From contig NZ_JAGQCU010000004.1 in NCBI RefSeq assembly GCF_024346355.1, forward strand, positions 144,518 through 208,517: a stretch of DNA of 64,000 nucleotides, in the 5' to 3' direction. The position numbers were made by a program, and so were the translations under genes. Origin of the DNA: Cyanobium sp. ATX 6A2 (lineage in GTDB: Bacteria > Cyanobacteriota > Cyanobacteriia > PCC-6307 > Cyanobiaceae). The notes under the pieces were generated by a model. The model had not been told where the DNA came from, did no database searches, and saw only the letters and a program-made list of their open reading frames with translations. Below, in pieces: positions 18,883 through 27,958 of this stretch. The stretch's first letter is position 1; each line of letters opens with the position of its first letter.

Positions 18883-19071
18883 CGCCGCAACATCAGAACA
18901 GGCCGGAAACGTAACGGCCCCAGACCGCTGCAGCAACCGGCACGGTTCAGCGGATTCACCCGGTGTGCCTCAGGTGTCATTGCCCACACGGTGTTCGTCT
19001 TGAACACCTGTTGGCCTCGGGAGGTGCCAGACCCGTGCTGTCCAGAGCGTCACCCGTGGTTTCCATCCTCC

Positions 19072-19746
19072 ATGGCCCAACCCGGCGCTCCCCCTGAACC
19101 AGACCATCCCCTCGATCCAGGGTCATCGCCGCTGGCCCGGCCGGCCGCCGTGCTGCGCTGGCTTCAGCAGGGCCACGAACGCTTCCTGGAGGGCCACTCC
19201 CTGCACCCCCACAGCACCCGTGAACGCATGCGGGCCGTGGTGGAGGGGCAGCACCCGCTGGCGGCGGTGCTCGGCTGTGCCGATTCGCGGGTGCCGGTGG
19301 AGCTGCTGTTCGACTCCGGGTTCGGCGACCTGTTTGTGGTGCGCAACGCCGGCACGATGAGCACCACCGCGGCGATCGCCTCGCTCGAGTATGCGGTGGG
19401 CCATCTGGATGTGCCGCTGATCTGCGTGCTCGGCCATGAGGCCTGCGGCGCCGTGTCGGCGGCCCTGCATCCCGAACTGCTGCTCACTCCGAGCCTGTCC
19501 CAGGTGGTGGGCCAGCTGCGCATGGAGCTGCTGCAGTACGGCAACCACCTGTCGCTGGAGGACTCCTGCCGGCGCCACACCCTCAGCGCCGCCGGCAATC
19601 TGGTGCATTCCAGCGTGCTGCTCACCGATCGGGTGCGCGCCGGGCAGCTGGCGGTGGTGGCCGGCTACTACGACCTGCACAGTTCCGCGATCGACTGGAT
19701 GGGCCATGTGGAGGCGATCCGCTATCCCGGCCCGGCCGAACGCTGA
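19072..19746 (+). CDS. Beta-class carbonic anhydrase
   Basis: The 224-residue protein has the beta-CA zinc site and catalytic dyad: CADSRVP (Cys, Asp, Arg) near residue 66 and GHEACGA (His, Cys) near residue 123, with LFVVRNAGT between them. It interconverts CO2 and HCO3-. It does not look like the carboxysomal CsoSCA. No signal peptide is evident, so it may act in the cytoplasm or close to the membrane. The start at 19072 is the first ATG consistent with family length. It fits the nearby bicarbonate and CO2-uptake genes. Confidence 0.88.
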   Translation: MAQPGAPPEPDHPLDPGSSPLARPAAVLRWLQQGHERFLEGHSLHPHSTRERMRAVVEGQHPLAAVLGCADSRVPVELLFDSGFGDLFVVRNAGTMSTTAAIASLEYAVGHLDVPLICVLGHEACGAVSAALHPELLLTPSLSQVVGQLRMELLQYGNHLSLEDSCRRHTLSAAGNLVHSSVLLTDRVRAGQLAVVAGYYDLHSSAIDWMGHVEAIRYPGPAER

Positions 19747-19776
19747 GCGGCTCCTCGACTCAGTTCAGGACTGTCT

Positions 19777-19977
19777 TCAGTGCAGGAAGCCGAGGTCCTC
19801 GAACTGGGGCACCAGCCAGGCAGGAATGCCGTCGTAGTCCCATTGCCAGACGTCGCCAGGGCCGAGGTAAACGGCCTGCCCGGCCAGGTAGGCCTGGGCC
19901 AGGGTGCCCAGATCGAGTTTCTGCAGGGCATCCTCCCGGTGCATCCTGCGGGCGCGCTTGGCGGCGTTGCCTGTCAT
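19777..19977 (-). CDS. Hypothetical protein, 66 residues
   Basis: A short soluble protein with a basic N-terminus (NAAKRARRMHRED) and a compact, aromatic C-terminal part (VWQWDYDGIPAWLVPQFEDLG). The frame is open upstream to 20058 but only the part after the internal ATG is protein-like. No family recognised. It is convergent with the carbonic anhydrase gene. Confidence 0.5.
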   Translation of the reverse strand: MTGNAAKRARRMHREDALQKLDLGTLAQAYLAGQAVYLGPGDVWQWDYDGIPAWLVPQFEDLGFLH

Positions 19978-20104
19978 GGCGTGTCCCGCAGGGCAGCGGC
20001 CGTGTTGAAGCACCAGCCTAAGGAGCACGATCGCCGCGGCTGCCAGCTCCAGCCGCACCTAGAACGCGGAGGGAGGAACGCGGGCAGGAGGAGCGTTGGC
20101 GTTG

Positions 20105-20761
20105 ATGGTTGGACCCATTCCCGCAATGTTGAGACGGCTGGCCTGCGCCTGTGGGGCAGCCACCCTGGCCCTGGCGCCGGCTGTGGCCGCCCCGGCTCCG
20201 AATGGCACCTGGCTGTCGCAGCCCCAGATCTGGTTCTATGCCACCAACGGCGCGATGTCCGGGGTGATGGCCCAGATCCGCGCCGAGGGCTACCGGGTGG
20301 TGTTTCTCGACGTCCGCAACGTGGCCGACGCCGTGCAGCGGGAGGTGGCGGCGGAGGCCCGCAGCCAGGGGTTGAGTCCGGTGGTCTGGGTGCAGTCGCC
20401 CCAGTACCGGAGGATGGGGATCGCCGACCTGGTGCATGAAGCCCGCCATGGCGATGGCATCCAGGTGGATGACCACTTCTTCGCCAACTACAGCATGGCG
20501 GCGTTCTACCGGCTGCGGCATGTGTACAACAAGCCGATCTACTGCAGCATTCAGCCGTTCCAGGCGGCCCTGGTGCCCCAGGTGGGCTGCAATCAGCTGG
20601 ATGTGCAGTGCTACACAGCCCAGACGTTCCAGAGCTGCCTGAAGCTGGCCGACCGGCTCGGGGCGGTGGTGAGCCTGTCCACCCAGAACACCCTGGGCCA
20701 TCGGCCGGGCCTGGGCCCCCGCCTGTTCAACACCTTCCTCTGGCCGGACAGAACTCCCTGA
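20105..20761 (+). CDS. Secreted hypothetical protein, about 218 residues
   Basis: An N-terminal signal peptide (LRRLACACGAATLALAPAVAA) precedes a globular domain with an alternating beta/alpha pattern (GYRVVFLDVRNVADAVQ, LSPVVWVQSPQYR, GIQVDDHFFANYS) that suggests a TIM-barrel-like fold resembling glycoside-hydrolase-type domains, with a possible acidic pair at VDDHF. Three cysteines occur late in the protein. The start at 20105 is 12 bases after a GGAGG; ATG at 20126 is an alternative. Function unknown. Confidence 0.6.
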   Translation: MVGPIPAMLRRLACACGAATLALAPAVAAPAPNGTWLSQPQIWFYATNGAMSGVMAQIRAEGYRVVFLDVRNVADAVQREVAAEARSQGLSPVVWVQSPQYRRMGIADLVHEARHGDGIQVDDHFFANYSMAAFYRLRHVYNKPIYCSIQPFQAALVPQVGCNQLDVQCYTAQTFQSCLKLADRLGAVVSLSTQNTLGHRPGLGPRLFNTFLWPDRTP

Positions 20762-20864
20762 AGCCCTGAACTCTCAAAGCCCGGCAGCGAGCATCGGCAG
20801 TCTGCTGGTTTGGGCGTGGCATGGCCGGCGGCGGCGTGCTTCGCCATGCAGCAGGAGGGCCGCG

Positions 20865-21086
20865 TCAGAACTTGCGCAGCTCCCGGCGCACCTTGCCGGG
20901 ATCGCCCGAATGGTGATAGTTGAAGATCAGGATCGGCACGGCGATCAGCAGCAGAACGATCGCAGCCACCACGCCGGGGGAGTGAACCGCGCCCGAGGCA
21001 CTTCGGCGATGGGAGCCTCCGGCAACCCTTCGCCGGCGCCGCCACGGTGGGGATGGACAGGTGGGTCCCATGAATGGATTCGGCAT
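20865..21086 (-). CDS. Small C-terminally anchored membrane protein
   Basis: This 73-residue frame has an Arg/Pro-rich start and a single hydrophobic helix (VVAAIVLLLIAVPILIFNYH) before a charged tail. The first residues may be untranslated; starting at the second ATG (residue 6) is equally possible. It lies seven bases downstream of the 4Fe-4S/cNMP gene on the same strand and may be co-transcribed. No family recognised. Confidence 0.45.
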   Translation of the reverse strand: MPNPFMGPTCPSPPWRRRRRVAGGSHRRSASGAVHSPGVVAAIVLLLIAVPILIFNYHHSGDPGKVRRELRKF

Positions 21087-21093
21087 GGGGAGA

Positions 21094-23868
21094 TCAGCGC
21101 GGTGAGCGCATCAGCCGTTGCAGCTGCATGCTCTCCAGTTCCAGCACCCGGCGGGCGAACTCGGGATCACGCTCAAGCACCGCATCGAAGGAATCCACCG
21201 GTACCGCCAGCACCCGGGTGGCGTCGGCTTCCGCCACGATCGTGCTCTCGGAGGCGCTGTGGGTGAGCACCTGCAGTTCGTCGAGCACCCGCCCGGGCTC
21301 CATCTCCTCCAGCCACGCCCGCTGGCCGTCACGGTGCCGCACCGTGGCCCTGCCCTCGATCAGCAGCAGCAGCTCCCGGCAGGTGTCACCGGCTTCGGTG
21401 ATCAGGTCTCCGCAGGCGAACACGCGCAGCTGGGCCCGCTCGCACAGGGCCGCCAGGGTGTCGGCATCACTGCGGCGGAAGAAATCGCTGGTGGCCAGAA
21501 ACACCCGCTTCTCCAGATCCGGGCAGTCCCGCAGGGCCGGGGTGCCCTGCAGCGTCTGCACGGCCCGGGCGGTCTGCGCCAGCAGGGGCGGAACGTCGCC
21601 GCCACCCATCTGGGCCGAACGGGCCCGGGCCCGTTCCGGATCCACACAGGCCGTGAGGAACAGGGCCGCTGCCGCCACGATGGGGCTGGGGTCAACCATC
21701 AGGCTGTCGAGGAAGGCCAGGGTTTCGGCAACGGGCACCTCCAGAGGGCAGGAGGGTGCCTGGCCGCCGGGGCGTCCAAGGGCCTCACGCACGGCCGGAG
21801 ACAGGCGGCCTGCCCAGTCGTTCTCCTGAACCAGCTCCGGCAACCCCAGCGGTGCGATGGCCTGCAGACGCTGCACCAGCTTGGGCACGCACGGATCGTC
21901 CTGAAGGGTGGCCAGGGCGTTCAGGATCGCCCGCAGGCTCAGTTCCTTGCGGAGCTTGAGGCGGTCGTCGAGCAGGGCCAGAACGGCGGTCTGATCCCGC
22001 AGGGCGCCCCGATGCAGGGCCCGGTAGCCGTCTGTGAGCGCCGGCAACCGCTCCAGCAGCAGCTCCAGTTTGTGGATCGCCGCGGCCCGGGGGGAGAGAT
22101 CGTGGCGCACGATCTCGTCCTCCTGTGAGGAGATGCCGTACTCGCGGCGCAGGGCCTGCAGCGCCTGGCCATTGGCCCCTGCACCGGCCTGGCCGTCGGC
22201 GTCATGGAGGCGCTGAACCAGCATCAGCCGCTCCAGCGACTTGCGGTAACCGCTGAGACGGATCTGGTCTTCGAGGCTGCGGCGGCTGTCGGGATCGAGC
22301 AGGTCGGGATCCTCCACCCCCAGTTCTTCGAGCAGGTGGCGGTGCTCGTCGTTGCTGATGCCGAGGGAGAGGCGCATCTGCTTGAGCACCTCCAGACTGC
22401 TGGCGGCGTTGACGAACCCCTCCTCGAGGGCCTCCCGAACGACACCCTTGTAGGCCTCCAAGCGCTTCTGGCCGGTGAAGCCCGGCAGCACCTTGGCGAG
22501 CACATACACCTCTTCGGTTCCCAGGTCGGCCAGGGAGCGGCTGTCGAGATAGCGGCCCACGTCGAGATCCATGCGGGCCAGCTGCTTGCGGAAGCGCTCG
22601 GCCAGATTCTCGCGGCTGTAGAGCGCGGGCGAACGCCCCCAGCCCCGGTAGAGCCAAAGGGTGCTCAGCGCCACCAGGGTCACGTCGAAGAGGTACTGAA
22701 CCCAGAGCGGCAGCAGCAGGAGCAGGGGGCGGCCGGAGAACAGGAAAAAGAAGTTGAACACCAGATAGGTGGCCACCAGGAACACCCGGTGACGGAGACG
22801 GTCGCGATCGGGCTCAGCGCCGTGGCGGCGCACCCGACGCCGCAGACCAGCCTCGATCGCCCGGCCCGCCACCACCCCCAGCCAGGTGCACAGCCCCAGG
22901 ATCAGGGGCACCGCCACCAGGCGCGGCACGTCGATCACCTGGCCGAACAGGTAGAGGCCCGGACGGAGCAGCAGCTCGAGCTGGTTGCTCTGGCGCAGCC
23001 AGGCCCCGGAGAAGTAGTAGTCCCAGTTGCCCGCGTAGAGGTAGTAGTAGAGGAAGTAACCCACCACCAGCCCCACGTAGCCGTAGCGCTCGAAGGCGAA
23101 GGCAGGGGTGGGGAGGCGGGCCCAGTAGGTGCGTTCGGCGTCGATGTCGATGCAGGGCTGCTGGCAGGCCACACAGGCGCTCTGCTCGCTGCCATCCGGC
23201 TGAACGGTGCGGCACATCGACTGGGTGATGGGCGTGGCGGCCATGTGGGCCCTGCTGCCGAGCAGACCGGAGGGGGTGGAGTAGATGCTCTGCACCGGCG
23301 CCATCGGGCAGAAGTACTGGCACCAGCTCTTACCGCCATAGAGCCAGCCCACGGCCATCGCGCAGGCGATCGTGAACGTGAGCCAGGCGAACAGCACCAG
23401 CCGGTCGGCATTGAAGAAGAGGATGCGGCCGCAGAGGCCCACGAAGAGCCAGCCGAACTGGAGGCGGGAGTAGTGCTTGCCGAGCCAGGAGTCGGCCGGC
23501 ACCCGGGCCAGCTGCCAGCGCGTTTCACCGGTCTTCGGATTCACCCGGGCGATCTGGCGCTGCAGCCCCAGGGCCCGGGGGATCTGGGAGAGAAACGAGA
23601 GCGGGCAGATGCGCCGCCACAGCTCATGGCCGAACACCAGCAGCACGAACACGCCGGCAGGTACCACCAGGCCCCAGAACAGGGTGGTGGCGAGGGGATA
23701 GGGCGTCTCCACCAGGCAGGTGCCCTGCACCGGAACGCACGTGTCCGGCAGCCGCAGCGGGCTCCAGGGGTGGTCGGGCTCGGTGAACCGCGGCGTGAAC
23801 GGGTCGTAGAGCAGCGAGGCGATGATCAGCAACCAGCCGGTGGTGAGCCCCCACCGCAGCAGATGCAT
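21094..23868 (-). CDS. Membrane 4Fe-4S protein fused to a C-terminal cyclic-nucleotide-binding domain
   Basis: The product is about 924 residues from the ATG at 23868 (a GTG at 23907 adds 13). The N-terminal 400 residues hold several membrane helices and NapH/CcoG-like cysteine motifs: RRICPLSFL, KSWCQYFCPM and CVACQQPC. A soluble helical region of 350 residues follows, then a CAP-type cNMP-binding domain (ACGDLITEAGDTCRELLLLIEG, then RVLDELQVLT). Electron transfer at the membrane regulated by a nucleotide or redox ligand is an inference. The cNMP domain lacks the clear phosphate-binding GExA.R motif, so it may bind something else. Confidence 0.7.
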   Translation of the reverse strand: MHLLRWGLTTGWLLIIASLLYDPFTPRFTEPDHPWSPLRLPDTCVPVQGTCLVETPYPLATTLFWGLVVPAGVFVLLVFGHELWRRICPLSFLSQIPRALGLQRQIARVNPKTGETRWQLARVPADSWLGKHYSRLQFGWLFVGLCGRILFFNADRLVLFAWLTFTIACAMAVGWLYGGKSWCQYFCPMAPVQSIYSTPSGLLGSRAHMAATPITQSMCRTVQPDGSEQSACVACQQPCIDIDAERTYWARLPTPAFAFERYGYVGLVVGYFLYYYLYAGNWDYYFSGAWLRQSNQLELLLRPGLYLFGQVIDVPRLVAVPLILGLCTWLGVVAGRAIEAGLRRRVRRHGAEPDRDRLRHRVFLVATYLVFNFFFLFSGRPLLLLLPLWVQYLFDVTLVALSTLWLYRGWGRSPALYSRENLAERFRKQLARMDLDVGRYLDSRSLADLGTEEVYVLAKVLPGFTGQKRLEAYKGVVREALEEGFVNAASSLEVLKQMRLSLGISNDEHRHLLEELGVEDPDLLDPDSRRSLEDQIRLSGYRKSLERLMLVQRLHDADGQAGAGANGQALQALRREYGISSQEDEIVRHDLSPRAAAIHKLELLLERLPALTDGYRALHRGALRDQTAVLALLDDRLKLRKELSLRAILNALATLQDDPCVPKLVQRLQAIAPLGLPELVQENDWAGRLSPAVREALGRPGGQAPSCPLEVPVAETLAFLDSLMVDPSPIVAAAALFLTACVDPERARARSAQMGGGDVPPLLAQTARAVQTLQGTPALRDCPDLEKRVFLATSDFFRRSDADTLAALCERAQLRVFACGDLITEAGDTCRELLLLIEGRATVRHRDGQRAWLEEMEPGRVLDELQVLTHSASESTIVAEADATRVLAVPVDSFDAVLERDPEFARRVLELESMQLQRLMRSPR

Positions 23869-23974
23869 GCGCCGTTCCGACACCTGAGAGCCCTCGCTGT
23901 TGCTCACCTGCGGTGCCGAACCTAGCGGTGGTTGCGGAGGCCGGATGACAGCTGCTGTACCGATCAGTTCGGCA

Positions 23975-24150
23975 TCACCGCTGTGGGAGCTTCGATTGGT
24001 CTGGGATGGGATCTGTGAACTTCCTGTTCTGCGTTCCCCAGGCATGCAGTTCCTCCAGCACGGAGATCAGCTCCAGGCCCTTGCCCGTGAGGGCGTATTC
24101 CACTCTGGGCGGCACCTCCGGATGAACCGCTTTGCCGGCCACCACCATCC
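23975..24150 (-). pseudogene. C-terminal remnant of an HxlR-family transcriptional regulator
   Basis: On the minus strand the frame reads EVPPRVEYALTGKGLELISVLEELHAWG followed by a short tail and a stop, which is the wing and last helix of HxlR/MarR-like regulators. The DNA-recognition helix and everything before it are missing; upstream of about 24150 the frame runs into the antisense of a pirin gene. It is therefore a 3' stump left by a deletion. Confidence 0.65.
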
Positions 24151-24159
24151 GCAGTGGAC

Positions 24160-24541
24160 TGGGTTCGGCTGGCATCCCCACCGTCACATGGAGCTCATCA
24201 CGGTGATGGTCGAAGGGGATCTCACCCATCGCGATTCCCTGGGCCACACCCACACCCTCAGCGCCGGTGAGGTGCAGGTTCTCAGCGCGGGCAGCGGCAT
24301 CATTCACAGCGAGATGAATGCAGGCCACCGGCCCTGCCGTTTCCTGCAGATCTGGATCGAGCCGGATTCTCGAGATGGGCTCCCTGCCTACGATCAGAGG
24401 CGTTACGCCATCGGCAGCACCTGGATTCCGTTGATCGATCCTGCTCAGGCCGATGCCGCCATGAGCCTCCACGTGCCCGGTGTCAACTACGTAGGCGGCT
24501 CGGGGTGGGCGAGAAGCGCCTCATGCAGGATGCGGTGCTGA
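24160..24541 (+). pseudogene. Pirin-family gene remnant, truncated at both ends
   Basis: The frame encodes the central cupin part of pirin: HPHRHMELITVMVEGDLTHRD, GEVQVLSAGSGIIHSE and FLQIWIEPD, including the metal-binding histidines and glutamate. The usual N-terminal strand is missing; the sequence joins the HxlR stump at about 24150-24165. After YAIGSTWIPLIDP the homology fades and the reading frame stops about 100 residues short of a normal pirin. HxlR regulators often neighbour pirin genes, so one deletion probably removed the shared middle of a divergent pair. Confidence 0.65.
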
Positions 24542-24572
24542 GAACGGCCCCAACAGTCCGAGGGTCCCTTTT

Positions 24573-26024
24573 TCAGCCGATCGCGGCGAGGCCCCGCCGG
24601 TGGATCTCGCGGGCGTGATCGGTCCACACCCCCTGGCCCCAGTAGCGGAAGCAGCTGGTTTCCAGCAGCAGCAGATGGAGCAGGGCCTCCTGGTAGCTCC
24701 GGCTTCCGGTGACGGTGGGATCCTTCGCCACCAGGGGATCGAACCGCTGGTGGAAGCGGGCACTGAGCTCGTTCATCGGCTCGAGCACGTTGGTGTAGCC
24801 CTCCACCCAGCTGAGGTCGTTGGTCCAGGAGGCGCCCTCCATGGAGAAGGAGGAATCGCCGGCCTCCAGATCGGCGATGGCCGCCGCCACCGCTGCCGGT
24901 GTGGGTGCGCTGCCGGTGCGCTGCCACAGCCTGTGCTGCAGCACTGCCTGAATCCGGGGGCAGTCCTGGGATGACACCCCGGCGGCCTCCAGCAGTTCCA
25001 GGTATTCCGTGCCGTTGATGGCCACCGTTGATGGGCTGCCGCCCTGCTCAGCGGCGATGCGCTCATGGGCCTGCATGAACGCCGGCGGGAACTCGTTCAT
25101 CATCACGCCGCCGTTCTCGCCATCGGCGATCTGCGACACCAACGGCGGGATGGCGCGTCCAGCCAGCGTCAGCCGGTTGAGCCCCAGCGCCTCGTAGCAG
25201 GGCTGCATCTGGCCCACCAGCTTGGTATCGGAGCCCTGGGTCTTGATCAGCGCCGTGATGCACGCCTCCTCGCCGCTGGAGCTGCGGGCCACCAGCCGGT
25301 TGGGGATGAACAACTGCTCCTGGCTCAGCGCCGAGCCATCGGGGTTCTCCACGCTGTGCTCCTGCACGAGCAGCCAGCGGTAGCCGCACTCCCTGAGCGC
25401 CTGCACCAGGGCAAACAGCGTGTCGGGGTGGTTGGGCAGGTGCATCTCCGGCAGGGAGAAGCCCTTCACCCGCCGCAGGGCCGCATCACCGAACAGGGCG
25501 GAGAACTGGTGCTGCCAGGCCAGGATCTGCAGCTTCAGATCGGGGATCGGCGTGGAGGGCGCCACGGCATGGCCCCAGAACGTGCCCAGCCACTCCACAT
25601 GGGGCTCCATGGTGGGATCCGTGGCCAGGAACCGCAGCGCTTCGAGGATGTCGTGGCGGCCCATCTGCTGGAAGCCCCACAACAACGTGCCGGAGTAATC
25701 GAGCATGATCCGCGGATTGCAGCCCTCGGCGATCAGCTGGGGGATGATGTCCGCCAGGCGCCTGTAGCACTGGGCAAACGGTTCGGCGTTGTGGTTGTCG
25801 CCCTCGCCGGGGTGCTCGAACATGGACTGCAGATGGGAGATCAGCTCCCCATTCGCCCCGGCTGGAATTGTGGGCTGGTGCATGTGCAGGGCGCAGGCAA
25901 AGCCCGAGCGGATCCGCTCCAGCTGGAGGTTGCTGTGCGGCAGAAAAACGGGCCCTGGCTGCTGCACCAGGGCAAGGATTTCGGCTTCGCGCCCGGCGAT
26001 CGGCGGCAGGGGATGTTGACTCAT
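24573..26024 (-). CDS. Glycoside hydrolase family 57-like protein
   Basis: The 483-residue protein starts at 26024 (MSQHPLPPIAG). It has GH57-like features: an early LHMHQPTIPAG segment, a MLDYSGTLLWGFQ region, GFSLPEMHLPN with a candidate catalytic Glu, and later MMNEFPPAFMQ and WTNDLSWVEGY. GH57 enzymes act on alpha-glucans (branching enzyme, 4-alpha-glucanotransferase, amylase); which activity is present cannot be read from sequence. The protein is soluble and likely acts in glycogen metabolism. Confidence 0.75.
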   Translation of the reverse strand: MSQHPLPPIAGREAEILALVQQPGPVFLPHSNLQLERIRSGFACALHMHQPTIPAGANGELISHLQSMFEHPGEGDNHNAEPFAQCYRRLADIIPQLIAEGCNPRIMLDYSGTLLWGFQQMGRHDILEALRFLATDPTMEPHVEWLGTFWGHAVAPSTPIPDLKLQILAWQHQFSALFGDAALRRVKGFSLPEMHLPNHPDTLFALVQALRECGYRWLLVQEHSVENPDGSALSQEQLFIPNRLVARSSSGEEACITALIKTQGSDTKLVGQMQPCYEALGLNRLTLAGRAIPPLVSQIADGENGGVMMNEFPPAFMQAHERIAAEQGGSPSTVAINGTEYLELLEAAGVSSQDCPRIQAVLQHRLWQRTGSAPTPAAVAAAIADLEAGDSSFSMEGASWTNDLSWVEGYTNVLEPMNELSARFHQRFDPLVAKDPTVTGSRSYQEALLHLLLLETSCFRYWGQGVWTDHAREIHRRGLAAIG

Positions 26025-26122
26025 GGTTGGGGTATGGCGGCGGTAGCTGCTCAAACGCAAGGGAGAGCGGGCAGAGGAGCGCCAACCTCTGGCTAAAGTC
26101 TGATCAGTGGATCACCTGCTCG

Positions 26123-26383
26123 TTGCCGACACTACCCCTCGTTCTCGCCACTGGCCTGCTGGCCCTTCCAGTGGTGATCCCTGGTACAGCGCTGGCTCAG
26201 AAGCGGATACCAAAACTCCCGGGTTATGACGAGTGTCCGCTTGGGTATGTGAATGACCTGAAGCAGCACTGCAATTCACCCATCTACTACGAGGTGAAGC
26301 CCACCAACGGAGAGCCCTGTGAGTCGGGATGGATGAACATCGGGGCAGGCTACTGCAAGAAGAAAACCCTGGGAATCTTCTGA
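26123..26383 (+). CDS. Small secreted cysteine-containing protein, about 86 residues
   Basis: From a TTG at 26123 the product has a signal peptide (PLVLATGLLALPVVIPGTALA, cleavage after ALA) and a 60-residue mature domain with four cysteines (DECPLGYVND, QHCNSP, EPCESGW, GYCKKK), suggesting two disulfides. No ATG is available in frame near the signal peptide, so the TTG start is a choice. The function is unknown. Confidence 0.6.
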   Translation: MPTLPLVLATGLLALPVVIPGTALAQKRIPKLPGYDECPLGYVNDLKQHCNSPIYYEVKPTNGEPCESGWMNIGAGYCKKKTLGIF

Positions 26384-26436
26384 TCGCCGAGGACGGCCAG
26401 CCAGGGGGTGGGATGGGGTCCGGTTAACGTCTGGAA

Positions 26437-26685
26437 TTAGCGGCGCGCGGTTCTTCCCCTTCTCCTCAGAACAAAGGGAATTGCCACCAAGCCGAGCAGC
26501 ACCACTAAGCATCCGCTCATGTAGAGCGTGCCCGCCACCGCACTGTGAAAGTCGTATCGGGCTTGAAGTTCGGGCGTGGGATCCTGATACGGAATGCCGG
26601 CGAATAAGACATCGTAAACAAAGCCAATGATGATGATGCCAATGCCAGTGAGCGGTGCGGCCACTGTCTGGATTGATGTCTTCAT
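26437..26685 (-). CDS. Small membrane protein, 82 residues
   Basis: Two hydrophobic helices (PLTGIGIIIIGFVYDVLFAG and AVAGTLYMSGCLVVLLGLVAIPFVL) are separated by a polar loop, ending in an Arg-rich cytoplasmic tail. The start at 26685 is the first ATG next to the first helix. It is convergent with the small secreted protein. No family recognised. Confidence 0.6.
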   Translation of the reverse strand: MKTSIQTVAAPLTGIGIIIIGFVYDVLFAGIPYQDPTPELQARYDFHSAVAGTLYMSGCLVVLLGLVAIPFVLRRRGRTARR

Positions 26686-26769
26686 GTCAGTGTGGCAGCT
26701 TCTTTGCCTCGCCGGCCTGGGCGAACGGGCGGAGGAGCCCGCATGCACCCATTGAGTGTCGACTCGGAA

Positions 26770-27726
26770 TCAGCCGTTCTGCGCACTCTGAGGTGCCTCG
26801 AACTCTACGGGTATGAGCGCAGTTCTATTGACTCGCAATTGAAAGATGTCGGGCCTTGAGTAATGGCCTACGACATCGAGGCTCCGCTGTGCAATGCCAA
26901 CGCGTTCAAGGTCGACTTCTGCGTAGAGTATTCCCACTTCACGCCGCATGGGCCCGGCCACGATCTTCCCGCCGGGCTCGATCACCACGGAATCTCCGGG
27001 GTTAATCCACTCCTCGGCATCCGGATACAGCTCCGACTGCCCCGGAACGGAGTCGGGAATATCGCCGGCCCGAAAGGCCATGCCACTTCCCACCACCCAA
27101 CATCCGCCCTCGCGTGCAATGTGCTGAAGCGTGCCGATCCACTTGTCACCAGAATCATAGGTTGGGGCGATATAGATCTGAACCCCCTGCGCGTAAAGCG
27201 CGCACCGCGCAAGCGGCATGTAGTTCTCCCAGCAGATGAGCGTACCGATACGACCGCAAGGCGTATCGAGCACCTTCAGGCCTGAAGCATCGCCGAATCC
27301 CCACACCATGCGCTCCGGGTTCGTTGGCATGAGTTTTCGATGGCGATTCAACAGATCGCCGTCTGGCCCGATCACAACAACTGTGTTGTAGAGCGTGCCG
27401 CGGCTGAACTCAGCGTCCCGCTCGTCAATCCCGCAGACCACCGTCACTTTGTGCTTTTTCGCAGCCTCGCGAAGCGGTGTGAGATCGTTGCCATCGAGGC
27501 TGACGGCGTTTGCGAGAAGCAGCGCATGAAGCTTTTCAGCAAGTGCCATATCTGCACCAGGCCGCAGCCTCCAGATCCAAGCCGGATATCCCGGGATGTA
27601 GGCCTCAGGAAATACCACCAGGCGGGCCTCATTGGAGGCCGCCTCCGCGATCGCGGTGACGGCGTCTGCGATCGTTCTGGAACGGTTTAACAGTACTGGT
27701 GGTCTTTGAACAACAGCGAGCCGCAA
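26770..27726 (-). CDS. Nitrilase-family amidohydrolase
   Basis: The 318-residue enzyme has the nitrilase triad: Glu in VVFPEAYIPGYP (about 41), Lys in NRHRKLMPT (about 130) and Cys in GTLICWENYMP (about 164), in the arrangement of true nitrilases that convert R-CN to the acid and ammonia. A cyanide dihydratase or related amidase is possible. Its base composition is visibly less GC-rich than the core genes and it stands alone, which suggests horizontal acquisition. The 230 bases upstream contain no gene. Confidence 0.85.
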   Translation of the reverse strand: MRLAVVQRPPVLLNRSRTIADAVTAIAEAASNEARLVVFPEAYIPGYPAWIWRLRPGADMALAEKLHALLLANAVSLDGNDLTPLREAAKKHKVTVVCGIDERDAEFSRGTLYNTVVVIGPDGDLLNRHRKLMPTNPERMVWGFGDASGLKVLDTPCGRIGTLICWENYMPLARCALYAQGVQIYIAPTYDSGDKWIGTLQHIAREGGCWVVGSGMAFRAGDIPDSVPGQSELYPDAEEWINPGDSVVIEPGGKIVAGPMRREVGILYAEVDLERVGIAQRSLDVVGHYSRPDIFQLRVNRTALIPVEFEAPQSAQNG

Positions 27727-27958
27727 AGTCTTTCTCCAGCCGTTCTGATCACGTTGACGTTTGATGCCCGATAAAGATGGAGCCCTTCAGTGCCATCGCG
27801 CGATTGCGAGAGGGCTGTGGTGACCTGTGCGGTCAAGAATCTTCAAAGGCTAGAGGCAGTGAGGGGATGCCGATGAGTGCCGACACGACTTGTAAGGGCA
27901 CCACCACCCTGGCGGCTCAGACCTGACGCTGGCGTCTTCATCACGTGAGGCGACCAGC

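Noticed and set aside
22204..23925. Open frame of about 570 codons opposite the 4Fe-4S/cNMP gene
   Set aside because: Shadow of the real gene, His/Gln/Gly-rich without motifs.
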